NCBI GenBank assembly: GCA_030144725.1
Contig: JASKMD010000024.1
Coordinates: 913,080 to 977,079 of the forward strand
Source of the DNA: Haematococcus lacustris
Taxonomy: Eukaryota; Chlorophyta; Chlorophyceae; Chlamydomonadales; Haematococcaceae
Direction: 5' to 3'
Length of the DNA stretch: 64,000 nt
The position numbers and the translations under genes were made by a program. The notes beneath the pieces are model-generated. The model saw only the letters and a program-made list of their open reading frames with translations. It was not told the origin of the DNA and ran no database searches. Positions 50,875 to 61,100 of this stretch are shown here, one piece after another (positions within the stretch are counted from its first letter, which is position 1; each line of letters begins with the position of its first letter).

Positions 50875-50914
50875 TTGGTTTCCGTAATCCAATACCTCAG
50901 TGACTGGCCGCACC

Positions 50915-52474
50915 ATGACTGACACTACGCCTAATGGCGAAACACCAGGCGCTGGTATGTCCAGCGGTCCTGCGGGTTCCCAGGCCATATTGGCCCAGGC
51001 CCTATCTGATCCCGAGTTTGCCAGGTCCCTGAGGGCGGCTTTGTTCCCCGACGGTGGTCCTGCTGCAACTCCGTCGCGGAATGGGCAGGGCGATGGCCCA
51101 GTCCCTCCAGGCGATGAAGAAGACGAAGAGGAGGAGCAGGATGAGGAAGAAGAGGCTGACGACGTCTCTGAAGGCGAGATTGACCTGTCTTCCGCAGACC
51201 AGCTGGCCCAGTCGCTGCTGGACAAGCTGAAGGAGGCTAAAACCAAGCTGGCCAAGATGGAATCTCGCCAAAAGCTGACAGATCGCACACTGGCTGCGCT
51301 GGCTGAAAAGGTGGGTCTATTCCCAGGGTCCCCTCCCTCCATTCAAGACAGGCTGTTTAGTATGCGCACTCCGTCCCCGAGTCGGTCAGGTACACGCCCA
51401 GCGTGTATTCCTGGTACCTTTAACTCGATCGGTGGGAGAGGCGGCGCTTTGCACCACCTCTTTCCCCAGGTCACTAGTCAGGCTCCAGCTGCTAAATCTG
51501 TGCCTGGCCCTGATAAGTGGACAGACAATTGCACCAAGTCTCGCCGCAGGGCCTCTGCCTTCTGTGACGACTTAGAAGCACATTGCTTGCGCTTCAACCT
51601 GGACATTGCCTCTGTCTTTCCTGCATTCCTGTCCGGGGCTGCGCGTGATGCTTGGTTGCCATCCATCCGTGCTGCTCATTTCGCACAAACACGCACCGCA
51701 CCTACCTGGCCTTACCTGCGACTGTCCTTTCTTGAGTACACAGGAGACGACTTGCGTGACGATCAGACTGATGCCCAGAAACAGCTTCTTGAAGGCAGCA
51801 TTCGCATGTCGTCTCAGCTCCTTCTCAATGAATATGTCACTGCTTTCAGGAACAATCTGCTGACTGCTGGTGTCCAGTGCATGGATGAGAGTTTGCTTGT
51901 CTCCCTGTTTATCAAGGGACTGACATCTGAGCTGAAAAAGGCAGTCCTAAGGGATTCTGCTCCTTTTCCTGCCTTCACTCTGGCTCAGGCTATCGATTCT
52001 GCCAGGCAGGCTCAGCGTGCTGCTGAGATCCTTGCTGAAGCAGTCGGCACAAAGCGCCATGTGGCTGCTGTGCAGGCTAAGCAGCTGGCTGAAGGTCTGG
52101 AGCGTGCAAACAACCCTCGTCCCCCTAAGAGCACCCAGAGCGACCCACCTGCCAAAGTCCCAGCCCGTTCCAGGGGCTTCAGGGCTGGCATGGCTGCTGG
52201 TCCTGCTGCTGGCTACCGTGTCATTCTGAAGCAGAAGGCTGAAGAGGCTGCTGAGCAGTCCAGCATGAAGCCAGGCCAGTACTGTCATCATTGCTATGAT
52301 CCCCGGCACCTTAAGCCTCTGTGTCCCTATAAGGACATGCCAGCTCTGGAAGCCAGGAAGCTATCTGGCTACCCTCGTCCTCCTGCTGATGCAAAGGCTG
52401 CAGGGAAGCGTCCTTCTGAGCAGCATGACTCTGAGCCCAAGAAGGGCAGGCTTGCATCTGCCAATGGGAAGTGA
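50915..52474 (+). CDS. Chromovirus Gag
   Basis: Start ATG at 50915 in a CACC-ATG-A context. The product (519 aa) has an acidic Glu/Asp-rich stretch (about 51115-51165), a coiled-coil segment (LAQSLLDKLKEAKTKLAKM), a retrotransposon capsid domain around 51480-52060 (RRRASAFCDDLEAHCLRFNL ... DAWLPSI ... YVTAFRNNL), and a CCHC zinc knuckle near 52279-52320 (CHHCYDPRHLKPLC). Capsid and nucleocapsid assemble the cytoplasmic particle. The stop is TGA at 52472-52474. The next 36 bases stay open in the same frame and lead directly into Pol. Confidence 0.9.
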   Translation: MTDTTPNGETPGAGMSSGPAGSQAILAQALSDPEFARSLRAALFPDGGPAATPSRNGQGDGPVPPGDEEDEEEEQDEEEEADDVSEGEIDLSSADQLAQSLLDKLKEAKTKLAKMESRQKLTDRTLAALAEKVGLFPGSPPSIQDRLFSMRTPSPSRSGTRPACIPGTFNSIGGRGGALHHLFPQVTSQAPAAKSVPGPDKWTDNCTKSRRRASAFCDDLEAHCLRFNLDIASVFPAFLSGAARDAWLPSIRAAHFAQTRTAPTWPYLRLSFLEYTGDDLRDDQTDAQKQLLEGSIRMSSQLLLNEYVTAFRNNLLTAGVQCMDESLLVSLFIKGLTSELKKAVLRDSAPFPAFTLAQAIDSARQAQRAAEILAEAVGTKRHVAAVQAKQLAEGLERANNPRPPKSTQSDPPAKVPARSRGFRAGMAAGPAAGYRVILKQKAEEAAEQSSMKPGQYCHHCYDPRHLKPLCPYKDMPALEARKLSGYPRPPADAKAAGKRPSEQHDSEPKKGRLASANGK

Positions 52475-55400
52475 GGTGTTGCCCAGCCAGGACAGTGTCA
52501 CTCCTGTGCTGTGGTACATGCTGATGAACCTGTCTTATGCACCTGTGCCACTGAAATGACTGGGACTGAGACCCAGCTGATGGTTGTTGATGGTGTTGCT
52601 GTACATGCTATGAGCCAGCCTTTCCCTGATCCAACTGTTGATGGCCATGCGTTCTCTGAGCAGACTGCTGTGACAGCAGCTCAGAACTGTGGGTCCTGTT
52701 TCAGTGCTGCTGACCCCTGTGTGGGTCATATTCTCTCGTGTAAGACTGCCCTGTGTTGTCCCCGTGCACCGTCTCAAGTCATCTTGGGGGTCTCTGGTCA
52801 AGACGACAAGGTGAGGTTCCAGTTTGCTGGCACCATTGATTCTCATGCCTGTCACATGTTAGCTGATAGTGGTGCTGATGCATCCCTGATCAGTGCTAGC
52901 TTTGTTCAGCTGCATAACATCCCAGTATTTACTTATCCCATGTCACTCAGGTTTGATGTTGCCAACAACCAGCCTGTGATATGTGAGCATTATGTCAAAG
53001 TGCAGCTGCGTATCAACAGCTTCTGCTGCATGTGCCTGTTGACTGTCATGCCTGATCTGGTTCATGCTTATGACGTGCTCCTGGGTGCTGACTGGTTGAC
53101 TGTGCAGGGAGCCTTGGTCGACTACGTCGACAAGACTCTTACCCTGCGCACTCCCCAAGGTAATAAAACCTTGCACCCACACACAGGTGACCAAAGTGCT
53201 GCTGGCCAGTGTGCTGCCACAAGGCCACCTGGATCCACCCACTCACTGCCCCGCCCACCTGCTGCTGTCCTTGCTGCTGTGTCCAAAGCCAATCCAAAGG
53301 CTCTTGTGACAGCAAAGCAAGCAGCCAGATGGCTGCGTAAGGGTGGCTCAGCCATGGTAGCTATGGTGTCTCTGGAAGACCTTGCCTTACCAGTAGACGC
53401 TGTGTCCCATGTACAGAGGCAGCACCTGCAGGATTTGCTTGATGAATACTCTGATGTATTCCAACCTATCACAGGACTCCCGCCAGAGCGTGCAGTAGGG
53501 CACTCCATCCCCTTGCAGCCTGATGGCAAGCCTCCAGCTAGGCCCAGCTATAGGATGTCCAAACCTGAGCAAGATGAACTGCGTAAACAGATCACTGACC
53601 TGCTAGCCAAGGGCCTGATAGAGCCTAGCTCATCACCCTATGCTGCACCTGTGCTGTTTGTCCAGAAGAAATCAGGTGAGCTGCGCATGTGTATTGACTA
53701 CCGCCAGCTAAATAAAATTACAATTAGGGACCAGTATCCTTTGCCACGCATTGATGATCTGTTTGATCAGCTAGCAGGAAAAACTGTGTTCTCCTCCCTC
53801 GATCTGCAGGCTGGTTACCACCAGATCCGCATCCCGGCTGAGGACGTCCCTAAGACCGCGTTCAGGACTCCCATGGGGCACTACCAATTCAAGGTACTGT
53901 GTTTTGGCCTGACAAATGCTCCTGCCACGTTTCAACGTGTAATGAATGAAGCATTTGCTGAGGTGATCAATGACTGCGCACTCGTGTACCTTGATGACAT
54001 CCTGGTGATGTCCAAGGACAGTGAGGAGCACCTAGTCCACCTCAGGCGTGTGTTTGACTTATTGCGTAAAAATAAATTTTATGCTAAGCTATCTAAATGT
54101 GAATTTATGCAGAGAACATTAAAGTTCCTGGGCCATATTATTAGTGCTCATGGTATCTCTGTTGACCCGTGTAAAGTTACTGCAATCTCTGAATGGCCAG
54201 TACCTACTAGCCTCAAAACTCTGCAGTCTTTCCTGGGCGCTGCTAACTATGTACGTAAATTTGTACATAATTTTAGCACTATTGCTGCACCCCTCACTAA
54301 CCTGACTGGCCCCAAGAAGGAGTCCTTCCCTTGGAAGGCATGGCCTCAGGCTGAGCTGGATGCGTTCAATGCTCTGAAGCAGGCCATTTCTAATGTGCCT
54401 ATGCTCAAGCTTCCTGATCACAGCAAGCCGTTTCAGGTGCACTGCGATGCGTCCCTTGAGGGCATCGGTGCAGTCCTGATGCAGGATGGCTACCCATTGG
54501 CGTATTACTCCAGGAAATTAATTCCTGCTGAGATTAATTACACCACGGGCGAACAGGAACTGCTGGCATTGGTATCTGCTTGCCAACAGTGGCGATGCTA
54601 CCTGGAAGGGGTACCATTCACACTGTACACAGATCACAAGCCGCTCATCTCTCTGCCTACTCAAACTATACTCTCACGCAGGCAGACTAGATGGATGGAA
54701 TTCCTGGCCCGCTTCTCATATACCATTGAATATCTACCTGGTATATCTAATCCTGCTGACCCATTGTCACGCATTCCAGCAGCCCCATTGCAGACGTGTA
54801 AGGGCTCTGGTGCAGATAATGTGCGTAGTATTCTAGTGACGACTAGAAGCCAGCGTCGTTCTCAGGAGGGGGAGGAAACTTGTGCTGAGGCGCAGAAAAA
54901 CAGTGCTGGTGCTGCCGCTGCGCCACCCACACAGCCACCACCAAGCCATAGTGCTGGTGCTGCCGTCAGGCCACCCACTAAGCGTGTCACTTGGGCTGCT
55001 GATATACCAGCAGATGGAGAACCCAGTGCACCCAAACCACCAGGTCCTCTGTCAAACCTGCATGAGTGGTTGGTCAGAGCTTATGCTGCTGATTCCAACT
55101 TCACCAAGCGTAGGAAGACAAAGAACTTGTACCTGGATGAACATGGCTTATGGAGACATCAAAAGAGACGTACAGTCATTGTGCCCCGTGACAAACAGCT
55201 ACGAGAGCATATCCTGCACGAGATGCATGATGCTAAGTATGCTGGCCACGTTGGGATCACTAAGACATTGGAGCGTGTCATGCGTGTGTTCTGGTGGAAA
55301 CACTTACGCACTGATGTGCGTCACTATGTAACAACATGTGATGCATGCCAGAGAAACAAGTCGGTTACAGCTAAGCCATGGGGGTTCCTTCATCCTCTGT

Positions 55401-56485
55401 CTATACCTGGATACCGCTGGGAAGTCATGCACATGGACTTCATAACCAAACTACCGTCCGGATCACATGGATATGATTCCATCTGTGTATTCGTTGACAG
55501 GCTCTCCAAGATGGTGCACCTAGTGCCATGCAAGGAAAGCATGGATGCTCCTGAGTTTGCACAACTCTTCATTGATTCGGTATTTGTCCATCATGGGCTA
55601 CCATCTGAAGTTGTGAGTGATCGGGGCTCCCTATTCGTGAGCAAGTTCTGGCAAGCTGTATGCAAGCTAATGGGCATGAAACATTCTCTCACCTCCAGCT
55701 ATCACCCCCAGTCAAATGGGCAGGTTGAGCGGTACAACAAAGTGTTGGAAGAGATGCTTAGGCACTATATCTCTCCCACTCAACGAGACTGGCCTAAACA
55801 CCTCTCGTTCGCCGAGTTTGCAATTAATAACTCATGGCAAGAAAGTATTAAGTCTACACCTTTCCTGATTAACTATGGACAGTCCCCAGTGACACCGGTG
55901 ACCCATGAGTTACCTCGGTTGCCACCTCCCATGGCCCAGTTCTTCTCTGATGGCTGGGAAAAGGGCGTTCAAGAAGCCAGGAGATGTATGAAACTGGCAC
56001 AAAGTCGGCAGTCAAATGATGCTAATCCACACAGGAAATCCGCGGACAGTATGTTCCAAGTGGGTGACCGTGTGCTGCTTAGTACCATGAACCTGCGTAA
56101 CATGGTGGGCAAAGCCAGAAAGCTGCTGCCACGGTATGTGGGGCCTTTCAAGATTGAGGCTCATGTGGGTAGAGACGCTGTAAAGCTGACCCTGCCACCA
56201 GCCATGTCTAGGATTCATCCTGTCTTCCATGTGTCATTGCTAAGACCCTATGAGGGCAACTTTGGTCGTCTACCCCCCACTGAGCTGGGCTGGTTGGATG
56301 ATTCCCCACAGTATGAAGTAGAGCGCATTGTGAATCACCGGCATGTGCGTGCAGGTAAAGCTAAGGAGTACCTCGTCAAGTGGAAGGGTTATGATGACTC
56401 TGACAACACCTGGGAGCCAGCCAGCAATCTAGCAAATGCCCCTGACTGCGTGAACTTGTATAAGGCTCAGAATGGCTTGCTGTGA
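52475..56485 (+). CDS. Chromovirus Pol: PR, RT, RNase H, integrase, chromodomain
   Basis: The frame is the Gag frame, continuing after the TGA; no ATG is needed and none is conserved near the start. Protease: [13 protein letters not shown] ... VLLGADWL (near 52858 and 53080). [42 protein letters not shown], and active site YLDD (about 53986-53997). RNase [33 protein letters not shown]. Integrase: HHCC finger ([10 protein letters not shown] ... CDACQRNK), then [16 protein letters not shown] and [20 protein letters not shown]-type module follows (PRYVGPFKI). The chromodomain spans about 56311-56480 ([27 protein letters not shown]) with cage aromatics Y, W and W. This domain directs integration to methyl-lysine chromatin. 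Intact throughout. Confidence 0.95.
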   Translation, partial: GVAQPGQCHSCAVVHADEPVLCTCATEMTGTETQLMVVDGVAVHAMSQPFPDPTVDGHAFSEQTAVTAAQNCGSCFSAADPCVGHILSCKTALCCPRAPSQVILGVSGQDDKVRFQFAGTIDSHACHMLADSGADASLISASFVQLHNIPVFTYPMSLRFDVANNQPVICEHYVKVQLRINSFCCMCLLTVMPDLVHAYDVLLGADWLTVQGALVDYVDKTLTLRTPQGNKTLHPHTGDQSAAGQCAATRPPGSTHSLPRPPAAVLAAVSKANPKALVTAKQAARWLRKGGSAMVAMVSLEDLALPVDAVSHVQRQHLQDLLDEYSDVFQPITGLPPERAVGHSIPLQPDGKPPARPSYRMSKPEQDELRKQITDLLAKGLIEPSSSPYAAPVLFVQKKSGELRMCIDYRQLNKITIRDQYPLPRIDDLFDQLAGKTVFSSLDLQAGYHQIRIPAEDVPKTAFRTPMGHYQFKVLCFGLTNAPATFQRVMNEAFAEVINDCALVYLDDILVMSKDSEEHLVHLRRVFDLLRKNKFYAKLSKCEFMQRTLKFLGHIISAHGISVDPCKVTAISEWPVPTSLKTLQSFLGAANYVRKFVHNFSTIAAPLTNLTGPKKESFPWKAWPQAELDAFNALKQAISNVPMLKLPDHSKPFQVHCDASLEGIGAVLMQDGYPLAYYSRKLIPAEINYTTGEQELLALVSACQQWRCYLEGVPFTLYTDHKPLISLPTQTILSRRQTRWMEFLARFSYTIEYLPGISNPADPLSRIPAAPLQTCKGSGADNVRSILVTTRSQRRSQEGEETCAEAQKNSAGAAAAPPTQPPPSHSAGAAVRPPTKRVTWAADIPADGEPSAPKPPGPLSNLHEWLVRAYAADSNFTKRRKTKNLYLDEHGLWRHQKRRTVIVPRDKQLREHILHEMHDAKYAGHVGITKTLERVMRVFWWKHLRTDVRHYVTTCDACQRNKSVTAKPWGFLHPLSIPGYRWEVMHMDFITKLPSGSHGYDSICVFVDRLSKMVHLVPCKESMDAPEFAQLFIDSVFVHHGLPSEVVSDRGSLFVSKFWQAVCKLMGMKHSLTSSYHPQSNGQVERYNKVLEEMLRHYISPTQRDWPKHLSFAEFAINNSWQESIKSTPFLINYGQSPVTPVTHELPRLPPPMAQFFSDGWEKGVQEARRCMKLAQSRQSNDANPHRKSADSMFQVGDRVLLSTMNLRNMVGKARKLLPRYVGPFKIEAHVGRDAVKLTLPPAMSRIHPVFHVSLLRPYEGNFGRLPPTELGWLDDSPQYEVERIVNHRHVRAGKAKEYLVKWKGYDDSDNTWEPASNLANAPDCVNLYKAQNGLL

Positions 56486-56755
56486 ATTAAATGTGGGACA
56501 TGGGCTCCATGTGGTCATGCTGGTTGCTTTGCTGCATGCTATGTGCCTTGGTGTGCTATGGGTCCAGTTGCTCATGTGAGCCTGGCTTGTTTCGTACCCA
56601 GCTTCCACTGGCTCTGTGAGCCTGGGCTGAAGGGTCCATGGTGACCGTAAAACTCCTGAGAGCGACCTGCGTCCGGATGGGCAGGAGTTCCAAACTAGCG
56701 GTCATGTACTGCGAGTCCATGCCATGATGGCCTATGGGCGGAACGGCCATCCCAT

Positions 56756-56769
56756 AGGAGGGGGAGGAA
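56756..56769 (+). other. Polypurine tract
   Basis: AGGAGGGGGAGGAA lies immediately before the 3' LTR, in the place where plus-strand DNA synthesis is primed. Confidence 0.85.
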
Positions 56770-57005
56770 TGTAGCGTTCCGATTCTGCACTAAGCGGATC
56801 GGCGCTAGTGTCACTGCTGAAGTGTGATACAGGCAGGTTAAGTGGTGGGCTGTACTGCTGCCCACCATTCGGGTTCGATCCCCGGAGGCCGTTCTATGTC
56901 TTAGCCTGGTTGCGCTGCAGCAGTCTGACACCTGTAACTGCGGTTAGCGTTGCATGGCGTTCACACACTGAAAAGATTTGAGGCGCGTTCTTTCTGAACG
57001 CTACA
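56770..57005 (+). repeat. Chromovirus 3' LTR
   Basis: 236 bp, identical to 50639-50874 in my reading, with the same TGTAGCGTTC and GAACGCTACA ends, followed by the ACGAA duplication at 57006-57010. Confidence 0.95.
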
Positions 57006-57010
57006 ACGAA

Positions 57011-58101
57011 TTGCACGCTGTTCGGGTGCAGGGACAGGCCACATGCCATACAAACACCCTCTAACATGTCATCAGCACTAGCACTAGGGGTGGGGCAGGG
57101 CTGGGATGTGGCGGTCCTAGAGCTCCGGCTGGTCGTGGGTTGCACGTTGAGACGCACGCTGGGGAGCAGGCTGACCAGGGCGGTTTCGCCTTTGCATAGG
57201 CTGGGCTGGCTGGGCTGGCTGGGCTGGCAGCGGGGCAGCACCGCCCATGCTGAACTCTACGGTGTGGCCTGCGCCCCGCTCTCGGCGTGGGTAACCTGGC
57301 TGCATTGCGTTGTTGAACAGCGTTCAGCGTTAAGGTGGGGGCGGGCGTAGGGGAGCCAACTCTTTGGCTGCCCCACAACGTGCTGGGCGAGTCTTGCTGC
57401 GGGTGGGTGAAGCTGCGGCCTGGCGGAGCTGGCGGTTGGGGCTCACAACTTTTCGGCCTTTTGCTGATGTACAAAATCCGAGTATTGTCCGATTTCTAAC
57501 CGTGTGAATTATCTGCAGAGGACCCCGGTATTCTTCGCGGTGTGATATTCGTGTCTGAAGGTTGCCGATGTCCATATGATGCGACTCGCCAACGACAATG
57601 CAAGTCGCGTCCTGGCAGTGCTCTCACTAGCAACACGACCCGCTTTCAAAGCCCCGCCCGCCAGTGTTACTTTCTTCTGTGGCGACTAGCATTGCTTACC
57701 TGCTTACCCTGGCGTAGTGTCATCCATTGCGCGTTGTCCTTGGAGTCACAACCTGTTACCTTCAACGCTACTTCACTAGTTCCTGTGAGTGACAACCTTA
57801 CCTTCAACGCTGAATGATGCAAACAGCGCATCAAAGCGCTCCTAGGTGCGCGAGGCGCGGCGCCTGTAGGAGTGCAACACGGCCCTGTTTTTTATTGAGT
57901 GTTGGAGTATTGGAGGCCTCACCTCCCCTTTCTTGCAGAAATCCAAGCGAAGCCAAGCTCCACTAATATTGTGGCCAGCAGCAGCTGTCAGTTGCTTTCA
58001 AAACACGGCCCTGCCTGTTACGGGCACCCGGGCACCCAGGAGGCAGCGAAGCATTGGACAGCGACGCCATCAATCAACCCTTCGCCATTACCAAGGCTCA
58101 C
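57011..58101. other. Continuation of the TIR element copy, then unassigned flank
   Basis: 57011 to about 57110 matches the inverted 43372-43470 segment. After that the similarity stops, and the other terminal repeat is not found. CTGGGCTGG repeats lie at 57198-57230. An acceptor-like TTTCTTGCAG at 57932-57941 may start an upstream exon of the next gene, but the frame is not settled. Confidence 0.45.
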
Positions 58102-61100
58102 ATGACGCCTACAACGTCCGACTGCCTATCTGAAGCGACAGCAGGGCTCAGAACAGCCGAGCAAGTACAGGCAGCGCATGCATGGCCAATGTCAACACGC
58201 AGCCGCATACCCAATGTGTGTAGCTTGACCATCGCAGTACCCAGTGCTGTCGCTTCAGCAGGAAACACCCCCTCTCACCAGCCATCATCACATGGGAACC
58301 ACTTTGCTGCCAAGCCCGTTCCTGCACCGGGAACATCTGGTGTGCGGTCCAACACCTTCTCTACTGGTCGCCTATCCCATGGGTACGACCATTGCCCATC
58401 CCCCACCCACATGGCCTCTGCTGCTGTCAACACCTCCTGGAATGCCAGCCCAAAGCTGGTCAAGCTGGTCAACATTCCAGCTCTATCCCCCCGCTCCATG
58501 ACCCAGCAGCATTCACCGCGCACGCCATCTGCCCAACTTGCTGCACCTTCAACTGCCTCCAGCCGCCGCAGCTCCATTGCAGACATGCCACTTATACCAG
58601 GAAGTCATATGAGACACAGCGCCCAGCTCCCCAGTAGCCGCCCAGGCGCAGCAGCAGCAGGCAATTTGAGGCGGAGCACCATCCTGAGCGCACGTGCTTC
58701 AGCACTGGTGTCTCCAGGAGCGCTCCTCAATGCTGCTGCATCTCTGTCAGGTAATTGTTTGTCCAAAGGGTTGATGCCAAACTCATGCCAGGTCATAGGT
58801 CAGGCTCATCCATGACGGACACGCTCAGGGCACAGCTCAATGATGCCATTTGACGACTCGCTGCATTTTCCATCGTAGTCACAGCATGTGGCAGAGGGCT
58901 AGTGGCAGGACCACCTGGCACACCACATGCAGCTCTTGGGTCCTCAGTGGCCTTGGGTCTGCCCTACTATTGTTGCAGGCAACTGCATACATGTAGCACA
59001 TGTAACCCCCTCCACATTTGCCAGGGCTGTGTTGTCTGAGCCTCACTCATTCCACGACCCTGATGGGCAATAGCCGTTGGCATGAAACACATGCTCTGAT
59101 GTAAGCAAAGCTGAAGCATTGCCTAGTGCACACATCACTGTGCTACATGCTGCTCCTTGGGTGCTCAGTCTTGGGTGCTCAGTCTTGTGGATACTTGTGG
59201 CCCAGGACAGGTTATCCTTTGCAGTGTCTGTCAGTGTGTTCTGTCCTGTAACTGCACTCCGGCGGTGTTTTTCACTGCGTGAGCAGCAGCAGCAACGCAC
59301 ATGCAGCGCTTAGCGCATGCAACAAGTCAGATGCAGCACTGCCCTTCCAAAACATGCAGCAGTCGAGTGTATCAAGCCAAGCCTGCTTATCGCCTGGTTC
59401 TGCTTCTTGTATCAGGTACACGAGCTCGGCAGCTCGCATATGCCCGCAGCTTGGCATCCCGCCAGAGTGGCAGCTCTGCAGCTCTTCCTAGAAACAAAGC
59501 CACACCCACTGCAGCCGGGTCTGAGGCGGGCACCTGCAGTCACATTGGCATCGCCCTCCCCTCACCCCCTTCCTCCCCGCCAGCTGAAGAGCTTGATGCC
59601 CAGTTCCCATCACTCAATATACTGAACTCCAGCCTGGCAGCACAGGCACCCAAGAGCTGTTTACCAGCACCTCCCACATCAGCCCAGCGGGCAACAAGTA
59701 CCAACGCAAGGTCAGAATCAGGTCCCCTCGCTAGGGTTGGTGTTTTACTTGTATGGAACAATGTTCCTGTGCACATGGCATTGGCGCTTTTTGCTTACAC
59801 ATGTGCATGACCCCTGTGACAGTGCAATAGCCTGAGATTAGCATCACAAACACGCACTGATGTAAGTTGATGACAGCTCAAAGTGGTTCTCTGCTCAGTG
59901 TTCACGCCGTTGTTGCCGGGTGGCGGATGGGGGGCAGGGGTTGCTGGGGGGTAGGGGTTGGCAATGTATTCATTTCATTCATTCTTTTCATTTGTTTAGT
60001 TTCCCGTTTATTTGACAATGAGAACTTTGCTTCATTCATTGTTGCTGATATTGCTATGGCAGTGGCAGTGCTGTGAATACCACCATTTGTTTTTGATTAT
60101 TATCCCTTTCTTTTGTATGACTAGGATTACAAGCGCTCATACATGCTGAAACATGATGAAGACCACAGCAAGGCCTTGTACCTTGTGGCATAGCGTGGAC
60201 AGCGCCCTCCCAGCCCACCTGACCTGTTGCCTGAAGCCCAACCTGTGTCTGTCCCATGCAGGGAACTACCTATGCCAGCTTCAAATCCTGCCAGCACCAA
60301 GAGCTCTGCCCACACCTCACCTGCCACCACCCCAAGAAAGCTGCAGCCCATCAGGGTCAAGCAGCAAGTCAGGCATCAGGTTGAAGTCAGCAGCACATCT
60401 GGCCAGTGTGTGACAGCCCAGAGTGAGAGTGGCGAGCATCCCTACAGCAGCTGGGGGGGTTCGTCCGAGGGGTCCAGCCTGGGTGATAACGCAGCAGGCT
60501 CCTCCCGTAAGCCCCTCACCAGCCACCTGCTGCTGCCTTGCCCCAGTCTCCTCCCTGACATGATGCTCTACACAGGGGCCCTGAGCCCTAGCCAGAGCTC
60601 CACCCCAACCTCCGCCCGCACTGCTCTCCGCCGCTCGGCAGCACCCCCCTCGCCGTCCTCCCTCAATGCTTCCTGCAAGCCAGCAGAGAAGCAGGTGCCA
60701 CCCAGTGGGTTCACCCCAGCGCCTGGCCCTGCTCAGTATCAAGGCAGCCTGCGATGTGACAGCCCCGACCTGCTCCCTCACCTTTCTCACAGTTCTGAAC
60801 CCACAGCCCTCCCTGGCGCTCCTGGAACACACCGCCTAGAGGAGGACGATGGCGTGCTGGTGTGTTCCTTTGGAGGGGCAGAGCTGGGCGCTGGCTGCTG
60901 CAGCCTGCCCCACCAGCCTCACCCCTGGGCCGATGGCCTGGCCTCCGACAACACCGACGCTAGCTTAACATCTCCCACCCCTGGCGACACTTGTGCTCAC
61001 CGTGTAGCTGAAGACACAGCTCTGAAAGCATTCCAGGACCTCACTGCTCACAGTAACAGCTCAGCCAGTATCGACACAGCTGCTGGTGACATGAAGGGAG

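Larger units (their letters stand above)
50639..57005 (+). mobile_element. Intact Ty3/gypsy chromovirus with identical LTRs
   Basis: A 6,367-bp element with two 236-bp LTRs that I read as identical, a 5-bp target duplication (ACGAA), a TGG one base after the 5' LTR, a polypurine tract before the 3' LTR, and gag and pol in one frame separated by a single TGA. The integrase ends in a chromodomain. Identical LTRs imply a very recent insertion. It landed in a TIR-element copy, dating that copy as older. Confidence 0.93.

Noticed and set aside
52472..52474. Selenocysteine codon at the Gag-Pol UGA
   Set aside because: No reason to expect a selenoprotein here, and no SECIS-like element was recognised. 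Readthrough or mutation is simpler.
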